Positions 8,242 to 16,236 of a stretch of DNA of 64,000 nt are shown piece by piece. The first letter of the stretch is position 1; every line of letters starts with the position of its first letter. Source of the DNA: Longitalea arenae (lineage in GTDB: Bacteria; Bacteroidota; Bacteroidia; Chitinophagales; Chitinophagaceae); the NCBI RefSeq assembly GCF_016924755.1, contig NZ_JAFFJX010000011.1, positions 1 through 64,000 on the forward strand. Reading direction: 5' to 3'. Under the pieces are notes generated by a model that worked only from the letters and a program-made list of their open reading frames with translations, searched no databases and was not told the origin of the DNA. Position numbers and translations under genes: made by a program.

Positions 8242-8337
8242 GAGTCAGGGAGTCAAAAGAGTCAAATTGGTCAAACAGGTCAAAAGAGTCAAATGAGTCC
8301 GATGGGTCAGATGACTCAGGGAATCGCAAGAATCAGG
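8242..8337. repeat. Degenerate 9-base tandem repeats after etfA
   Basis: About ten units with a GTCAAA core: GAGTCAGG, GAGTCAAAA, GAGTCAAAT, TGGTCAAAC, AGGTCAAAA, GAGTCAAAT, GAGTCCGAT, GGGTCAGAT, GACTCAGG. The block begins eight bases after the etfA stop. Confidence 0.85.
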
Positions 8338-8438
8338 AATAAAAAACAAGCGCTAAATTACTATATGATTGATATGACTGCTTTTGACTGCTTTAGGCTC
8401 ATTTTTTGAATAAAAACCCTTAGTTTCGTGCTTTCGTT

Positions 8439-9038
8439 ATGAAGAAAATAGAGTTGGAAATAGTTGCCTTGTCACATAGCATCACGCAAACGCATTCGTA
8501 TGCTGTTGTGTTGGGAGAAGTAAACGGATTGCGCCGGCTTCCAATTGTTATTGGCGGCTTTGAAGCGCAGGCAATAGCTGTGGCGCTCGAAAAAATGCAT
8601 CCCAGCCGTCCGCTTACACATGACCTGATGAAGAATTTCATGAATGCCTTCAACATCGATCTGCAGGAGATCGTCATCTGCGACTTACAGGAAGGCATTT
8701 TTTATTCGAAGCTGGTTTGTGTAAGTGAGCACGATACTGTAGAAATTGATTCCCGAACATCCGATGCGCTGGCCCTGGCCGTCCGCTTCGGATGTCCCAT
8801 TTATACCTACGACAATATTCTGGAAAGTGCCGGTATATTGATGGAAGATCCATCGGGCAAGAAAAAACAGCCCCGAGAAGCGGTAGCTGCCGAATCTTCC
8901 GCCGGTACCGATGACTTAAAAACGCTTACTCTCGATGAGCTGAACACCCTGCTGAACGAGGTGCTGGAGCAGGAAGATTATATCAGGGCCATTGCGATCC
9001 GTGATGAAATCAACAGCCGCAAACGCAATAGAGGATGA
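8439..9038 (+). CDS. Bifunctional nuclease family protein (DUF151) with C-terminal UVR motif
   Basis: A 199-residue protein. Residues 1-140 form the DUF151/BFN domain (LPIVIGGFEAQAIAVALEKM, RPLTHDLMKNF, VEIDSRTSDALALAVRFGCPIY). A charged linker follows, and the C-terminal 35 residues (TLDELNTLLNEVLEQEDYIRAIAIRDEI) form a UvrB/UvrC-type UVR helix pair. This two-domain form is common in Bacteroidota. DUF151 proteins have been reported to have nuclease activity in plants, but the bacterial role is not settled. It is a stand-alone gene between repeat-filled gaps. Confidence 0.92.
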   Translation: MKKIELEIVALSHSITQTHSYAVVLGEVNGLRRLPIVIGGFEAQAIAVALEKMHPSRPLTHDLMKNFMNAFNIDLQEIVICDLQEGIFYSKLVCVSEHDTVEIDSRTSDALALAVRFGCPIYTYDNILESAGILMEDPSGKKKQPREAVAAESSAGTDDLKTLTLDELNTLLNEVLEQEDYIRAIAIRDEINSRKRNRG

Positions 9039-9102
9039 TCGCAGATTGCTGATCTCCGGATTTCGAGATTTTAAATACGTGAAACATCATAGCTGATTTC
9101 AG

Positions 9103-9144
9103 GATTTTGAGATTTCGAGATTTCAAGATGCAAATCTCAAAATC
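9103..9144 (+). promoter_or_regulatory. Perfect 13-base inverted repeat around the ispE start
   Basis: GATTTTGAGATTT (9103-9115) and AAATCTCAAAATC (9132-9144) are exact reverse complements separated by 16 bases. The in-frame ATG at 9128 lies in the loop. A partial third copy (GATCTCAAAATCCC, 9150 on) follows. In mRNA this would fold around the start, so it could affect ispE translation; that is inference. Confidence 0.6.
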
Positions 9145-10036
9145 ATCAGATCTCAAAATCCCAAAATCTCTTCCCTTGGTCGTTTTTCCCAATTGTAAAA
9201 TAAACCTGGGTCTTCATGTGACCCGCAAGCGCGAAGATGGTTACCACGACCTGGAAACCATTTTCTACCCTTTGCCTTTGCGCGATGCCCTGGAGATCGT
9301 AACTCGTCAATCGGCAATCGATCATGCCGCCACCGAAACCAGCTCACAAGAACAACCGGGGCCGGTTACACTGCATATGAGCGGCCTGCCCGTGCAGGGC
9401 AAACCAGAAGACAATCTTTGCATCAAAGCTTATCACCTGCTCAAAAGAGATCATCCACAGTTGCCTGACGTTCACCTGTACCTGCATAAAGCCATTCCCA
9501 TGGGCGCCGGCCTGGGAGGCGGCTCTGCTGATGGCGCATTCACCCTGCAATTACTGAACGATAAATTCCAGTTGAATGTATCGCGCGAAAAACTGCTCGA
9601 TCTTTCCCTGCAGCTGGGCAGTGACTGCCCCTTTTTTATTATCAACAAACCCTGTTATGCAAGCGGCCGCGGTGAATTGCTACAGGGTATCCAGCTCAAT
9701 CTGTCGGCTTACTCCTTTCTTGTAGTGCATCCGGGTGTTCACATAAATACCGGCTGGGCTTTTTCACAACTCTCCCCTGCCCCATCACCACAACCATTAC
9801 AGGAAATCATTCAACTACCGGTTAGCGGCTGGCGGGCTGCACTTAAAAATGATTTTGAAGCCCCGGTATTTATGCAGTATCCCGACCTCAAGGCGATCAA
9901 AGAAAAACTCTATGAGGCCGGCGCCCTGTATGCATCCATGACGGGCAGCGGCTCCTGTTTTTTCGGCATCTTTCCCAAACAGCAACTGCCTGCCATCCAA
10001 TGGCCTGCGCATTATGCAGTATTTAACCTCGCATGA
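9128..10036 (+). CDS. ispE: 4-diphosphocytidyl-2-C-methyl-D-erythritol kinase
   Basis: GHMP kinase of the MEP isoprenoid pathway; phosphorylates the 2-OH of CDP-methylerythritol with ATP. The core starts VVFPNCKINLGLHVTRKRE (substrate-binding Lys of the family) and contains the ATP loop PMGAGLGGGSADGA and the C-terminal GHMP motif MTGSGSCFFGIF. The start is uncertain. The ATG at 9128 gives a 302-residue protein whose first 16 residues (MQISKSSDLKIPKSLP) are encoded by the dispersed repeat. The TTG at 9176, giving (L/M)VVFPNCKINLGL, matches the usual family N-terminus. Confidence 0.93.
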   Translation: MQISKSSDLKIPKSLPLVVFPNCKINLGLHVTRKREDGYHDLETIFYPLPLRDALEIVTRQSAIDHAATETSSQEQPGPVTLHMSGLPVQGKPEDNLCIKAYHLLKRDHPQLPDVHLYLHKAIPMGAGLGGGSADGAFTLQLLNDKFQLNVSREKLLDLSLQLGSDCPFFIINKPCYASGRGELLQGIQLNLSAYSFLVVHPGVHINTGWAFSQLSPAPSPQPLQEIIQLPVSGWRAALKNDFEAPVFMQYPDLKAIKEKLYEAGALYASMTGSGSCFFGIFPKQQLPAIQWPAHYAVFNLA

Positions 10037-10096
10037 TTTGTCTATTTACTTAGTGGCTTAATACATTCATCATTTTAACGCTCGCCTGAAATTGAT

Positions 10097-10104
10097 TATA
10101 TTTG
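10097..10104 (+). promoter_or_regulatory. Putative -7 promoter box for rocD
   Basis: TATATTTG matches TAnnTTTG exactly and would give a leader of roughly 195 nt before rocD. No TTG at the -33 position was found, so the call is tentative. Confidence 0.4.
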
Positions 10105-10160
10105 CAGTATTAAATCTATTGCTATCAACAGCAAGGCGCACATATTACACTTTCTTCACA

Positions 10161-10224
10161 GTAACCTCGATTTTCTGAACCATCGAGGATAAATTAACCG
10201 GTCCCGACACTGTCGGGAGGTTAC
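10161..10224 (+). promoter_or_regulatory. Structured 5' leader of rocD (possible three-way junction)
   Basis: GTAACC (10161-10166) can pair with GGTTAC (10219-10224) and enclose two hairpins: CCTCGAT/ATCGAGG (10165-10171 with 10182-10188, partly sharing the outer stem) and CCCGACA-C-TGTCGGG (10203-10217). The whole structure lies in the untranslated leader. It does not match a riboswitch class I know. Confidence 0.45.
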
Positions 10225-10305
10225 AGCTATTGTATCTGCTGATCTTACTAGTATCCTGACTTCTATTTCAACATTCATCGCATAATTCTATTCATTCCAT
10301 TACTT

Positions 10306-11544
10306 ATGGTTTACACGTTATCTGACAAAACGAAACATTACCTCGATCTTGAAGAAAAATATGGCGCACACAATTACCATCCCCTGCCGGTAGTACTGCA
10401 AAAAGGCGAAGGGGTGTATGTATGGGATGTTGATGGCAAACGGTATTACGATTTCCTGAGCGGTTATTCTGCCGTGAACCAGGGACATTGCCATCCAAGG
10501 ATCATCGCGGCCTTTATGATGCAGGCCCAACAGCTCACGCTTACCTCACGGGCATTCTACAACGATGCACTGGGCGAATATTCCGCATTCATCACGAATT
10601 ATTTCGGCTACGATAAGGTGTTACCTATGAATACCGGTGTGGAAGCCGTTGAAACCGCTATCAAACTATGCCGCCGCTGGGGATATGCCGTAAAAGGCAT
10701 TCCTGACAACAAGGCGAATATCATTGTATGCAGCGAAAATTTTCATGGCCGTACCAGCACCGTTATCTCCTTCAGTACCGATCCTTCATCACGCAGCCGC
10801 TTCGGCCCCTATATGCCGGGCTTTACGGTTATTCCCTACAACGACCTGCCCGCTTTGGAAAAAGCTTTACAGGATCCGAATGTAGCCGGTTTTCTGGTGG
10901 AACCCATTCAGGGGGAAGCCGGGGTGGTAGTGCCCGATAATGGTTACCTGGCGCGTGCAAAACAATATTGCGAAGCGGCGAATGTACTGTTCATAGCCGA
11001 TGAAATACAAACCGGTCTTTGCCGTACCGGCGAAATGCTGGCCTGTGATCATGACAATGTACAACCCGATATCCTGATCCTGGGCAAAGCCCTGAGCGGT
11101 GGCACCATGCCGGTATCGGCCGTGCTGGCGAATGATCCTGTTATGCTTACAATACAACCGGGCGAACATGGTTCCACCTATGGCGGTAATCCGCTGGCAT
11201 GCCGTGTAGCCATTGAATCGCTGCGGGTGCTGAAAGACGAGCACATGGCAGCCAATGCCGCGGCCATGGGAGAGCTATTAAGAAAAGAATTACAGCACTT
11301 GCAATCACCCTACATTTCAGTAGTACGCGGCAAGGGGTTATTGAATGCCATCATTATTGATCACCCAGACAAGAACGCCGCTTGGAATTTATGCCTCACT
11401 TTAAAAGATAATGGATTGCTGGCCAAACCCACCCATGGCGATAAGATCAGGTTTGCACCGCCGTTGATCATTAACAAAGAGCAGATAATGGAGTGTGTTC
11501 AGATCATCAAAAAAAGCCTTGAGAGCTTTGAGAAAAGTTATTGA
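10306..11544 (+). CDS. rocD: Ornithine--oxo-acid aminotransferase
   Basis: PLP enzyme converting ornithine and 2-oxoglutarate to glutamate semialdehyde and glutamate, in arginine and ornithine catabolism. The 412-residue protein is class-III aminotransferase throughout. [17 protein letters not shown] and [22 protein letters not shown] are typical of [15 protein letters not shown] carries the PLP-ring Asp (near 232), and ILGKALSGG carries the Schiff-base lysine (Lys261). The [11 protein letters not shown] opening is distinctive for ornithine over acetylornithine aminotransferases. It is monocistronic with a long leader. The neighbouring 8-mer repeats follow 42 bases after the stop. Confidence 0.94.
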   Translation: MVYTLSDKTKHYLDLEEKYGAHNYHPLPVVLQKGEGVYVWDVDGKRYYDFLSGYSAVNQGHCHPRIIAAFMMQAQQLTLTSRAFYNDALGEYSAFITNYFGYDKVLPMNTGVEAVETAIKLCRRWGYAVKGIPDNKANIIVCSENFHGRTSTVISFSTDPSSRSRFGPYMPGFTVIPYNDLPALEKALQDPNVAGFLVEPIQGEAGVVVPDNGYLARAKQYCEAANVLFIADEIQTGLCRTGEMLACDHDNVQPDILILGKALSGGTMPVSAVLANDPVMLTIQPGEHGSTYGGNPLACRVAIESLRVLKDEHMAANAAAMGELLRKELQHLQSPYISVVRGKGLLNAIIIDHPDKNAAWNLCLTLKDNGLLAKPTHGDKIRFAPPLIINKEQIMECVQIIKKSLESFEKSY

Positions 11545-11586
11545 GTTATTTAGTTATTCAGTCTCGCGATTAATTGTAAACGTAAA

Positions 11587-11634
11587 AACTTAGGAACCCA
11601 ATAACTTAAGAACTTAGGAACTTAAGAATTCAGG
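11587..11634. repeat. Degenerate 8-base tandem repeats after rocD
   Basis: Six contiguous 8-mers: AACTTAGG, AACCCAAT, AACTTAAG, AACTTAGG, AACTTAAG, AATTCAGG. Looser related units (AACTTTG, AACAATG) continue up to the next start codon at 11663. Confidence 0.85.
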
Positions 11635-11662
11635 AAGAACTTAAAACTATGAACTTTGAACA

Positions 11663-12355
11663 ATGAACGACCACCAGGAAGAACATTTAGAGAGCGCTGA
11701 ATGGCTTAGAGATATTGTGATCGGCATGAGCGATGGCCTTACCGTACCATTCGCACTGGCTGCGGGTTTAAGTGGTGCCGTACAGTCAACCGGCATCATC
11801 ATTATTGCAGGTATTGCAGAAATTGCCGCCGGTTCCATTGCCATGGGACTGGGCGGCTACCTGGCTGGCAAAACCGAAATAGACCATTACAACAGTGAAT
11901 TGAAAAGAGAGCACGAAGAAGTAGAGTTGGTTCCCGAAAAAGAAAAAGAAGAAGTGAGGGAATTTTTCCAAAACCTGGGATTAAGCGAAGAAGTGCAGCA
12001 AAAGGCCGTGGAAGAAATAGCGCAGGATAAGCAGAAATGGGTCGATTTCATGATGAAGCATGAACTCGGGCTCGAAAAGCCCGACCCGAAAAGGGCAACC
12101 AAGTCGGCTTTGAACATCGGTCTATCATATGTGATAGGCGGACTGGTTCCTTTAAGTCCGTATTTCTTCATCGATACGCCTGTTGAAGCATTGAAGATCT
12201 CCTCACTGGTCACCCTGCTGTGCCTGTTTACTTTTGGCTATTTTAAAAGCCGTATGACGGGTGTACATCCCTGGGCAGGTGCATTAAAGGTGATGCTGAT
12301 AGGTGCTGTAGCAGCCAGTGCAGCCTTTGGTGTGGCAAAGATCTTTGAAGGGTAA
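11663..12355 (+). CDS. VIT1/CCC1-family iron or manganese transporter
   Basis: A 230-residue membrane protein of the VIT1/CCC1 family, which moves Fe2+ or Mn2+ out of the cytosol. Two N-terminal helices carry WLRDIVIGMSDGLTVPFALAAGLSG and AEIAAGSIAMGLGGYLAGKTE. A cytosolic, Glu-rich helical insert (residues about 75-145, EEVELVPEKEKEEVREFF) corresponds to the metal-binding hook of the family. Three C-terminal helices follow. It meets the next gene tail to tail with only three bases between stops. The metal cannot be told from sequence. Confidence 0.92.
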   Translation: MNDHQEEHLESAEWLRDIVIGMSDGLTVPFALAAGLSGAVQSTGIIIIAGIAEIAAGSIAMGLGGYLAGKTEIDHYNSELKREHEEVELVPEKEKEEVREFFQNLGLSEEVQQKAVEEIAQDKQKWVDFMMKHELGLEKPDPKRATKSALNIGLSYVIGGLVPLSPYFFIDTPVEALKISSLVTLLCLFTFGYFKSRMTGVHPWAGALKVMLIGAVAASAAFGVAKIFEG

Positions 12356-12358
12356 TGA

Positions 12359-12757
12359 TCAGTGCTGCTCTGTTGCCTTCAATTTCATATCAGGAAATAA
12401 AGACATTGCCATCATCAGAATGGCAGCCAGTAACATGATCCATAATCCGGCTTTTTTATCCGGACAAATACCGCGGTAACAGCCGGAATAAACAATAAAG
12501 CTTTTTATGGCAAAAGCCAGGGTGATCGCGCACATGAACATGTTCCATCGTTTGGCCCAGATCCGTTGCACGGCAAAAAATATAATGGAGATGGCCGATA
12601 ATACGATAAACACGCGCCCGGGTTTTCCGTATACATTATTTTCAGTAAAGAAGCCGGTAAAGTTTTTATCAAGATCAGGATGGTAGGTCCAGGGGAAAAA
12701 ACCAGCAATAACAAGAATAATAGCCGCTGCAATACCTATCCATTGTGAATATTTCAT
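12359..12757 (-). CDS. Hypothetical four-helix membrane protein
   Basis: A 132-residue protein with four predicted TM helices: residues about 5-24, 47-65, 72-90 and 104-121. Between helices 1 and 2 is an aromatic, exposed loop (PWTYHPDLDKNFTGFFTENN). A Cys pair (YSGCYRGICPDKK) sits in the loop before the last helix and would face the periplasm if the N-terminus is inside. I do not recognise the family. It converges on the VIT1-like gene and has a good -7 box 32 bases upstream. Confidence 0.8.
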   Translation of the reverse strand: MKYSQWIGIAAAIILVIAGFFPWTYHPDLDKNFTGFFTENNVYGKPGRVFIVLSAISIIFFAVQRIWAKRWNMFMCAITLAFAIKSFIVYSGCYRGICPDKKAGLWIMLLAAILMMAMSLFPDMKLKATEQH

Positions 12758-12788
12758 ACCAGTTCTTAGTTTTAATAGAAAGGGAGCG

Positions 12789-12796
12789 CAAACATA
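12789..12796 (-). promoter_or_regulatory. Putative -7 box for the 132-residue membrane protein
   Basis: On the minus strand TATGTTTG matches TAnnTTTG exactly, 32 bases before the ATG at 12757. No TTG lies at the expected spacing. Confidence 0.35.
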
Positions 12797-12899
12797 CTAA
12801 ATTCAATTTACTTCGGGCAGGAAGGCCGGAAACCTGCCTTTCAACGCTATTGTAAGCATCTGCGGTCCTGGCGGATTCGACGCAAAGCGTTTGCCGCCG

Positions 12900-14150
12900 T
12901 TACAAGGTACTTATGACCTCTACTTCCTCTTTTTCCACAGCTTCTGCCCTTGCCCGCTGGAAGATGATATTTCTTCCCAACATCAGCACCGTGAATGCCG
13001 TAATGGCGCAAAAGGCCATTACACCGGTCATAGGTAATGCGGTATTGTTTTGCAACACACTTACCAGGGCCGATGCACAGGCGCCAATGCTCATTTGTAT
13101 AGCACCCATCAGTGCAGAAGCGCTGCCGGCATTATGGCCAAAAGGCGCCAGCGAAAGCGCCGATGAATTGGGAAAGGTGAAGCCCTGGCAACACAAAAAA
13201 AGAAAGATCAGAAAAATGGTCAGAAAAAGATCGCCCCAGCCGGCCAGCGTAATGATCACCAGCACCAGGCCGATGATACTTTGACAGGCCAATGCCACTT
13301 TAATGATCTGTTCACTGCTATAACTGCGCAGCAGCACGCTGTTGATCTGCGTGGCGCCGATGAGCCCCATGGCGATCAATGCAAATATCCACCCGTACTG
13401 TTTTTCAGTTACATGAAAAATACCCATGAACACCGAAGGCGACCCGCCTATATAAGCGTACAGGCCGGCAGCGGAAACAGCGGCGGTCAATGCATAGGTA
13501 TAAAATTGCGGATGCACAATGATGCTTGCAAAACTATTGAGTATCCGTTTTGGCTTCAGGGAGAAATTCGGATCAGGCTTTTTGCTTTCGGGTAACAGGA
13601 AATATATCCCGGTGAGAATGATCACTGCTACGATCATCAGCAGCACAAAGATCCAGCGCCAGCCGGCTACCGCTGTGACATAACCACCAGCTGTTGGCGC
13701 AATAATAGGCGATACGGCCACCACCAGCATCAGCATCGAAAATACCCTGGCATTTTCTTTTACTTCGAACATATCGCGCACCATGGCGCGTGCGGCTACC
13801 ATGCCTACACAACCACCCAGCGCCTGCAACAGGCGGAAACCGATCAGCATTTGCACCGATGCCGACATGGCGCAACCCAGTGAAGCCAGTAAATAAATAG
13901 TAAGTCCAATATACAAGGGTCTTTTTCTACCAAACCGCTCGAGCAGGGGGCCATATATCAATTGCCCCACAGAAATGCCGATAAAAAAGCTCGATAATGA
14001 TAACATCACCTGTGATACAGTTGTTTGCAGTCCTTTGGCAATATCCGGAAAGGCCGGCAGATACATATCTATTGAAAAAGGCCCGATGGCCGATAATAAA
14101 CCCAGAATGAGGATCAGATAAAATTGCTTGTTGGGTTTTTGGTTATTCAT
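12900..14150 (-). CDS. Bcr/CflA-type multidrug efflux MFS transporter
   Basis: A 416-residue, 12-helix major facilitator (drug:H+ antiporter, DHA1 group). The N-terminus LGLLSAIGPFSIDMYLPAFPDIAKGL is the Bcr/CflA signature. GQLIYGPLLERFGRKRPLY is the MFS motif A between helices 2 and 3, and RLLQALGGCVGMVAARAMVRDMF is family-typical. It ends in an acidic tail (EAVEKEEVEVIS). Expected role: export of bicyclomycin, chloramphenicol-like drugs or small sulfur compounds. A hairpin follows the stop at 12870-12898. It is not clearly in an operon. Confidence 0.92.
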   Translation of the reverse strand: MNNQKPNKQFYLILILGLLSAIGPFSIDMYLPAFPDIAKGLQTTVSQVMLSLSSFFIGISVGQLIYGPLLERFGRKRPLYIGLTIYLLASLGCAMSASVQMLIGFRLLQALGGCVGMVAARAMVRDMFEVKENARVFSMLMLVVAVSPIIAPTAGGYVTAVAGWRWIFVLLMIVAVIILTGIYFLLPESKKPDPNFSLKPKRILNSFASIIVHPQFYTYALTAAVSAAGLYAYIGGSPSVFMGIFHVTEKQYGWIFALIAMGLIGATQINSVLLRSYSSEQIIKVALACQSIIGLVLVIITLAGWGDLFLTIFLIFLFLCCQGFTFPNSSALSLAPFGHNAGSASALMGAIQMSIGACASALVSVLQNNTALPMTGVMAFCAITAFTVLMLGRNIIFQRARAEAVEKEEVEVISTL

Positions 14151-14253
14151 ACAGGCAAAGCTACAAAAATGAAGCCCTGCCTCATAGACCTTAAGATCGC
14201 AGCCACATTTTGAGCAGGAGAATTCGTGACAAACTGCATTTTTCAGGGCTCTT

Positions 14254-14290
14254 GGTTAATGGTAATTTACAGTGTCAATTACCATTAACC
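14254..14290. repeat. Perfect 14-base inverted repeat
   Basis: GGTTAATGGTAATT (14254-14267) and AATTACCATTAACC (14277-14290) are exact reverse complements with a 9-base loop. There is no T-run on the plus side. Confidence 0.8.
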
Positions 14291-14391
14291 ATAAGTATTC
14301 GTTAAGGCTCGCCTTATCCTTTCGAGTGGTGTTCTGTCTTCTCATTGTGATGTTCTTATTTATGTAAGACCAGCTTTGTAAAGGCAAACCC

Positions 14392-14421
14392 AAAAGGGTC
14401 GCTTAACAGCGATCCTTTTTT
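14392..14421 (+). terminator. Intrinsic-terminator-like hairpin
   Basis: AAAAGGGTCGC, loop TTAACA, GCGATCCTTTT (one G-U pair) followed by a T-run. No annotated plus-strand gene ends just upstream, so it may end a small unannotated transcript. Confidence 0.6.
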
Positions 14422-14481
14422 CAAACGCTACTATTAACCGTTTCGGATACGCGAAGAACAACAGCCGTTTTTTGTGAGTTA

Positions 14482-14507
14482 AAAGGATCGCGTTCCCGCG
14501 ATCCTTT
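14482..14507 (+). terminator. Perfect 11-base hairpin related to the preceding terminator
   Basis: AAAGGATCGCG, loop TTCC, CGCGATCCTTT. The stem shares the GGATCGC/GCGATCC core with the hairpin 60 bases upstream. T-tract is only three bases, then CTG. Confidence 0.5.
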
Positions 14508-14712
14508 CTGTATAACGGCACCAAATGAATAACCACAAACTGAGATGACAGCGCCGATATTTGTAATAATCAGAAAATCAATTCAGTCTAATATTTATTT
14601 TGATTTCAATTATTAATGCCTGATACATAAAGTCCTAATAACTCCACACAATTCCAGGCGGAACAGATTTTGCAACTGATAGGGAAACATTGTTCACTAA
14701 AATGGAATAACC

Positions 14713-15123
14713 ATGAAAAGAATGCTTTTAATTCTCATGTCAACATTTTTAACCATTACCGCATTGAAAGCGCAGCAACCCGAAGTAATAGCAAAAGATA
14801 AAGCCGGATGGAGCAAGATCGGGGATGCGAAAGTAGATTTCAAATCAGACAAGGATAAATTCATTTTAATTGGTAAAGATAAATTTAAGGCGCTTCAGGT
14901 AAGAAATCAGGATGCCGCCGTTCATATTGAAACGATGATCGTGGAATTTGAAGGCGGTACCAAAGAAGAGATCTCACTGGCCTCTGAATTAAAGTCAGGA
15001 GAAAAGAGCCGGGAAATTGAATTGAAAAATGGCAATACAGAGATAAAGAATGTGACATTCTTATATCGCACCGCCGGAGAATCGGGTAAGAAAGCCAAGA
15101 TAGAGCTATGGGGCTTAAAGTGA
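14713..15123 (+). CDS. Small secreted beta-rich protein (DUF2541-like)
   Basis: A 136-residue protein with a signal peptide (MKRMLLILMSTFLTITALKA, cut near AQQPE). The mature part is a compact, Lys-rich beta domain: KAGWSKIGDAKVDFKSDKDKF, LIGKDKFKALQVRNQDAAVHI, VEFEGGTKEEISLASEL and a C-terminal KAKIELWGLK strand. This layout resembles DUF2541-type periplasmic proteins, whose function is not established. A good terminator follows 38 bases after the stop. Confidence 0.75.
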   Translation: MKRMLLILMSTFLTITALKAQQPEVIAKDKAGWSKIGDAKVDFKSDKDKFILIGKDKFKALQVRNQDAAVHIETMIVEFEGGTKEEISLASELKSGEKSREIELKNGNTEIKNVTFLYRTAGESGKKAKIELWGLK

Positions 15124-15161
15124 TAATTTAAGATTATCAGTTTATTACTTTACTAACAGCA

Positions 15162-15192
15162 GTCCCGGCCTTACCGCCGGGACGCTCTTTTT
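15162..15192 (+). terminator. Rho-independent terminator after the secreted protein gene
   Basis: GTCCCGGC (15162-15169), loop CTTACC, GCCGGGAC (15176-15183), then GCTCTTTTTATT. Perfect 8-base stem. Confidence 0.75.
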
Positions 15193-15247
15193 ATTGAGTG
15201 TACCGGGAAGCTGGCTGTAATGGGAATTGATAAATAAAATAGCCCCG

Positions 15248-15646
15248 CTAATTTCTATTGGGGCCAAGAATTTCATTAACTACTTTCCGCAGTTCGTCTA
15301 GTGAAGGCGGCTTTAGAATATACTTCAACGCACCCGCTTTAACAGCCTGTTCCATGTGGGCCGGCTGGCCTGCCGTTGAAAATATGATCACCGGGATATG
15401 ATGCAGGGCCACTTCCTTTTTAATGTTTACAAGGCAGGAATGCCCATCCATTTTAGGCATATTCATATCCAGTATGATCAGGTCCGGCAGATCAGTTTCA
15501 TTCCGCAGGAACTTTAAGAGCGCATCACAGGTCTGGAACCAGGTAAGTTTTACGGCGTTATCTGTTTCCTTGAGGACTTTTGAAAATAAAAAAAAGTCAT
15601 CAGGATCATCCTCGGCCATACATATGTGTCGGATCTCTCCATGCAT
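15248..15646 (-). CDS. CheY-like single-domain response regulator
   Basis: A stand-alone receiver domain (about 132 residues) with no output domain. The acidic pocket is MAEDDPDD, the phospho-acceptor is Asp60 in LIILDMNMPKMDG, the switch Ser/Thr is in VIIFSTAG, and the conserved Lys112 is in YILKPP. All the receiver residues are present. I chose the ATG at 15646 (MHGEIRHICMAEDD); a start at 15685 adds 13 hydrophobic residues that do not fit. This subtype with DPDDFFLF is common in Bacteroidota and usually acts with a hybrid kinase; none is adjacent, so the partner is unknown. Confidence 0.92.
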   Translation of the reverse strand: MHGEIRHICMAEDDPDDFFLFSKVLKETDNAVKLTWFQTCDALLKFLRNETDLPDLIILDMNMPKMDGHSCLVNIKKEVALHHIPVIIFSTAGQPAHMEQAVKAGALKYILKPPSLDELRKVVNEILGPNRN

Positions 15647-15773
15647 GTTTTTGAGCTGGTTTGGTAAAATAAAAAGGGGGCACATATAGACATAAGGCCC
15701 CGCTCATCCATTCAATAAAAAACCGGTGTAGTAATGCAAATCGTGTTCCATGGAATCTGTTGTGGGGTAGTAA

Positions 15774-15801
15774 AGAAAAAACCCCGGCATTAAGCGGGGT
15801 T
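15774..15801 (-). terminator. Intrinsic terminator on the minus strand
   Basis: On the minus strand AACCCCG, a short loop (CTTAATGC), CGGGGTT and then a T-run. It lies 80 bases downstream of the stop of the 70-residue gene. Confidence 0.7.
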
Positions 15802-15880
15802 CACCGTTTTTGTACCCTGAAGTAGAAAATTCATAGGCAGCTGGCAAGAAAACATCGCTCAATAGCTACCAATACGCATT

Positions 15881-16093
15881 TTACCGATCATTCTCAACAA
15901 GTTTTTGGTCTGCATTACCTGTAACGCCCTTTTTCCGGGAGGTAATTTCCTCAACGAGGGCATTGATAATTGCACGTTGTTGCTCCACTTCTTTTGAATT
16001 GCCACTAATAAAAGCCTTGGTGTACTTTTGCGTTTCTTCTGCCAGCAAATCAATTAATGTCTGCAATTCTATTTGCTGGTAGTTTTGATACAT
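15881..16093 (-). CDS. Small coiled-coil-like hypothetical protein
   Basis: A 70-residue, highly charged, helical protein: MYQNYQQIELQTLIDLLAEE, then a Lys/Gln-rich middle (GNSKEVEQQRAIINALVEEI) and a polar C-terminal tail. No signal peptide or TM helix. I do not recognise it. Support: clean start, terminator downstream and compositional bias typical of real small proteins. An overlapping frame at 15859-16053 is an alternative but looks like a shadow. Confidence 0.6.
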   Translation of the reverse strand: MYQNYQQIELQTLIDLLAEETQKYTKAFISGNSKEVEQQRAIINALVEEITSRKKGVTGNADQKLVENDR

Positions 16094-16236
16094 AATCCCG
16101 ATTCACCACAAACTTGAATCCAGTTTATTGTAAATTATTGCCACAGCCTTCTAATAAGTGTTAGCACTTATATTACAATAGGTGTTTTTATAAAATTACA
16201 GTTCGGAGACCGAACGAAGATCAGATACGCAGCAAT

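Larger units (their letters stand above)
14151..14712. other. 562-base intergenic region with three strong hairpins
   Basis: It lies between the divergent Bcr-like gene and the small secreted protein gene. It holds a perfect 14-base inverted repeat (14254-14290), a terminator-like hairpin with a T-run (14392-14421) and a perfect 11-base hairpin of related sequence (14482-14507). No reading frame is convincing. No tRNA was recognised. The three hairpins suggest a short non-coding transcript; this is not demonstrated. Confidence 0.55.

Noticed and set aside
14156-14163. TAGCTTTG on the minus strand as promoter of the Bcr/CflA gene
   Set aside because: It would put the transcript start on or beside the start codon, and no -33 TTG was seen.
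15859-16053. 64-codon minus-strand frame overlapping the 70-residue gene
   Set aside because: Out of frame with the better-supported small gene and compositionally odd (Lys/Arg-rich shadow).
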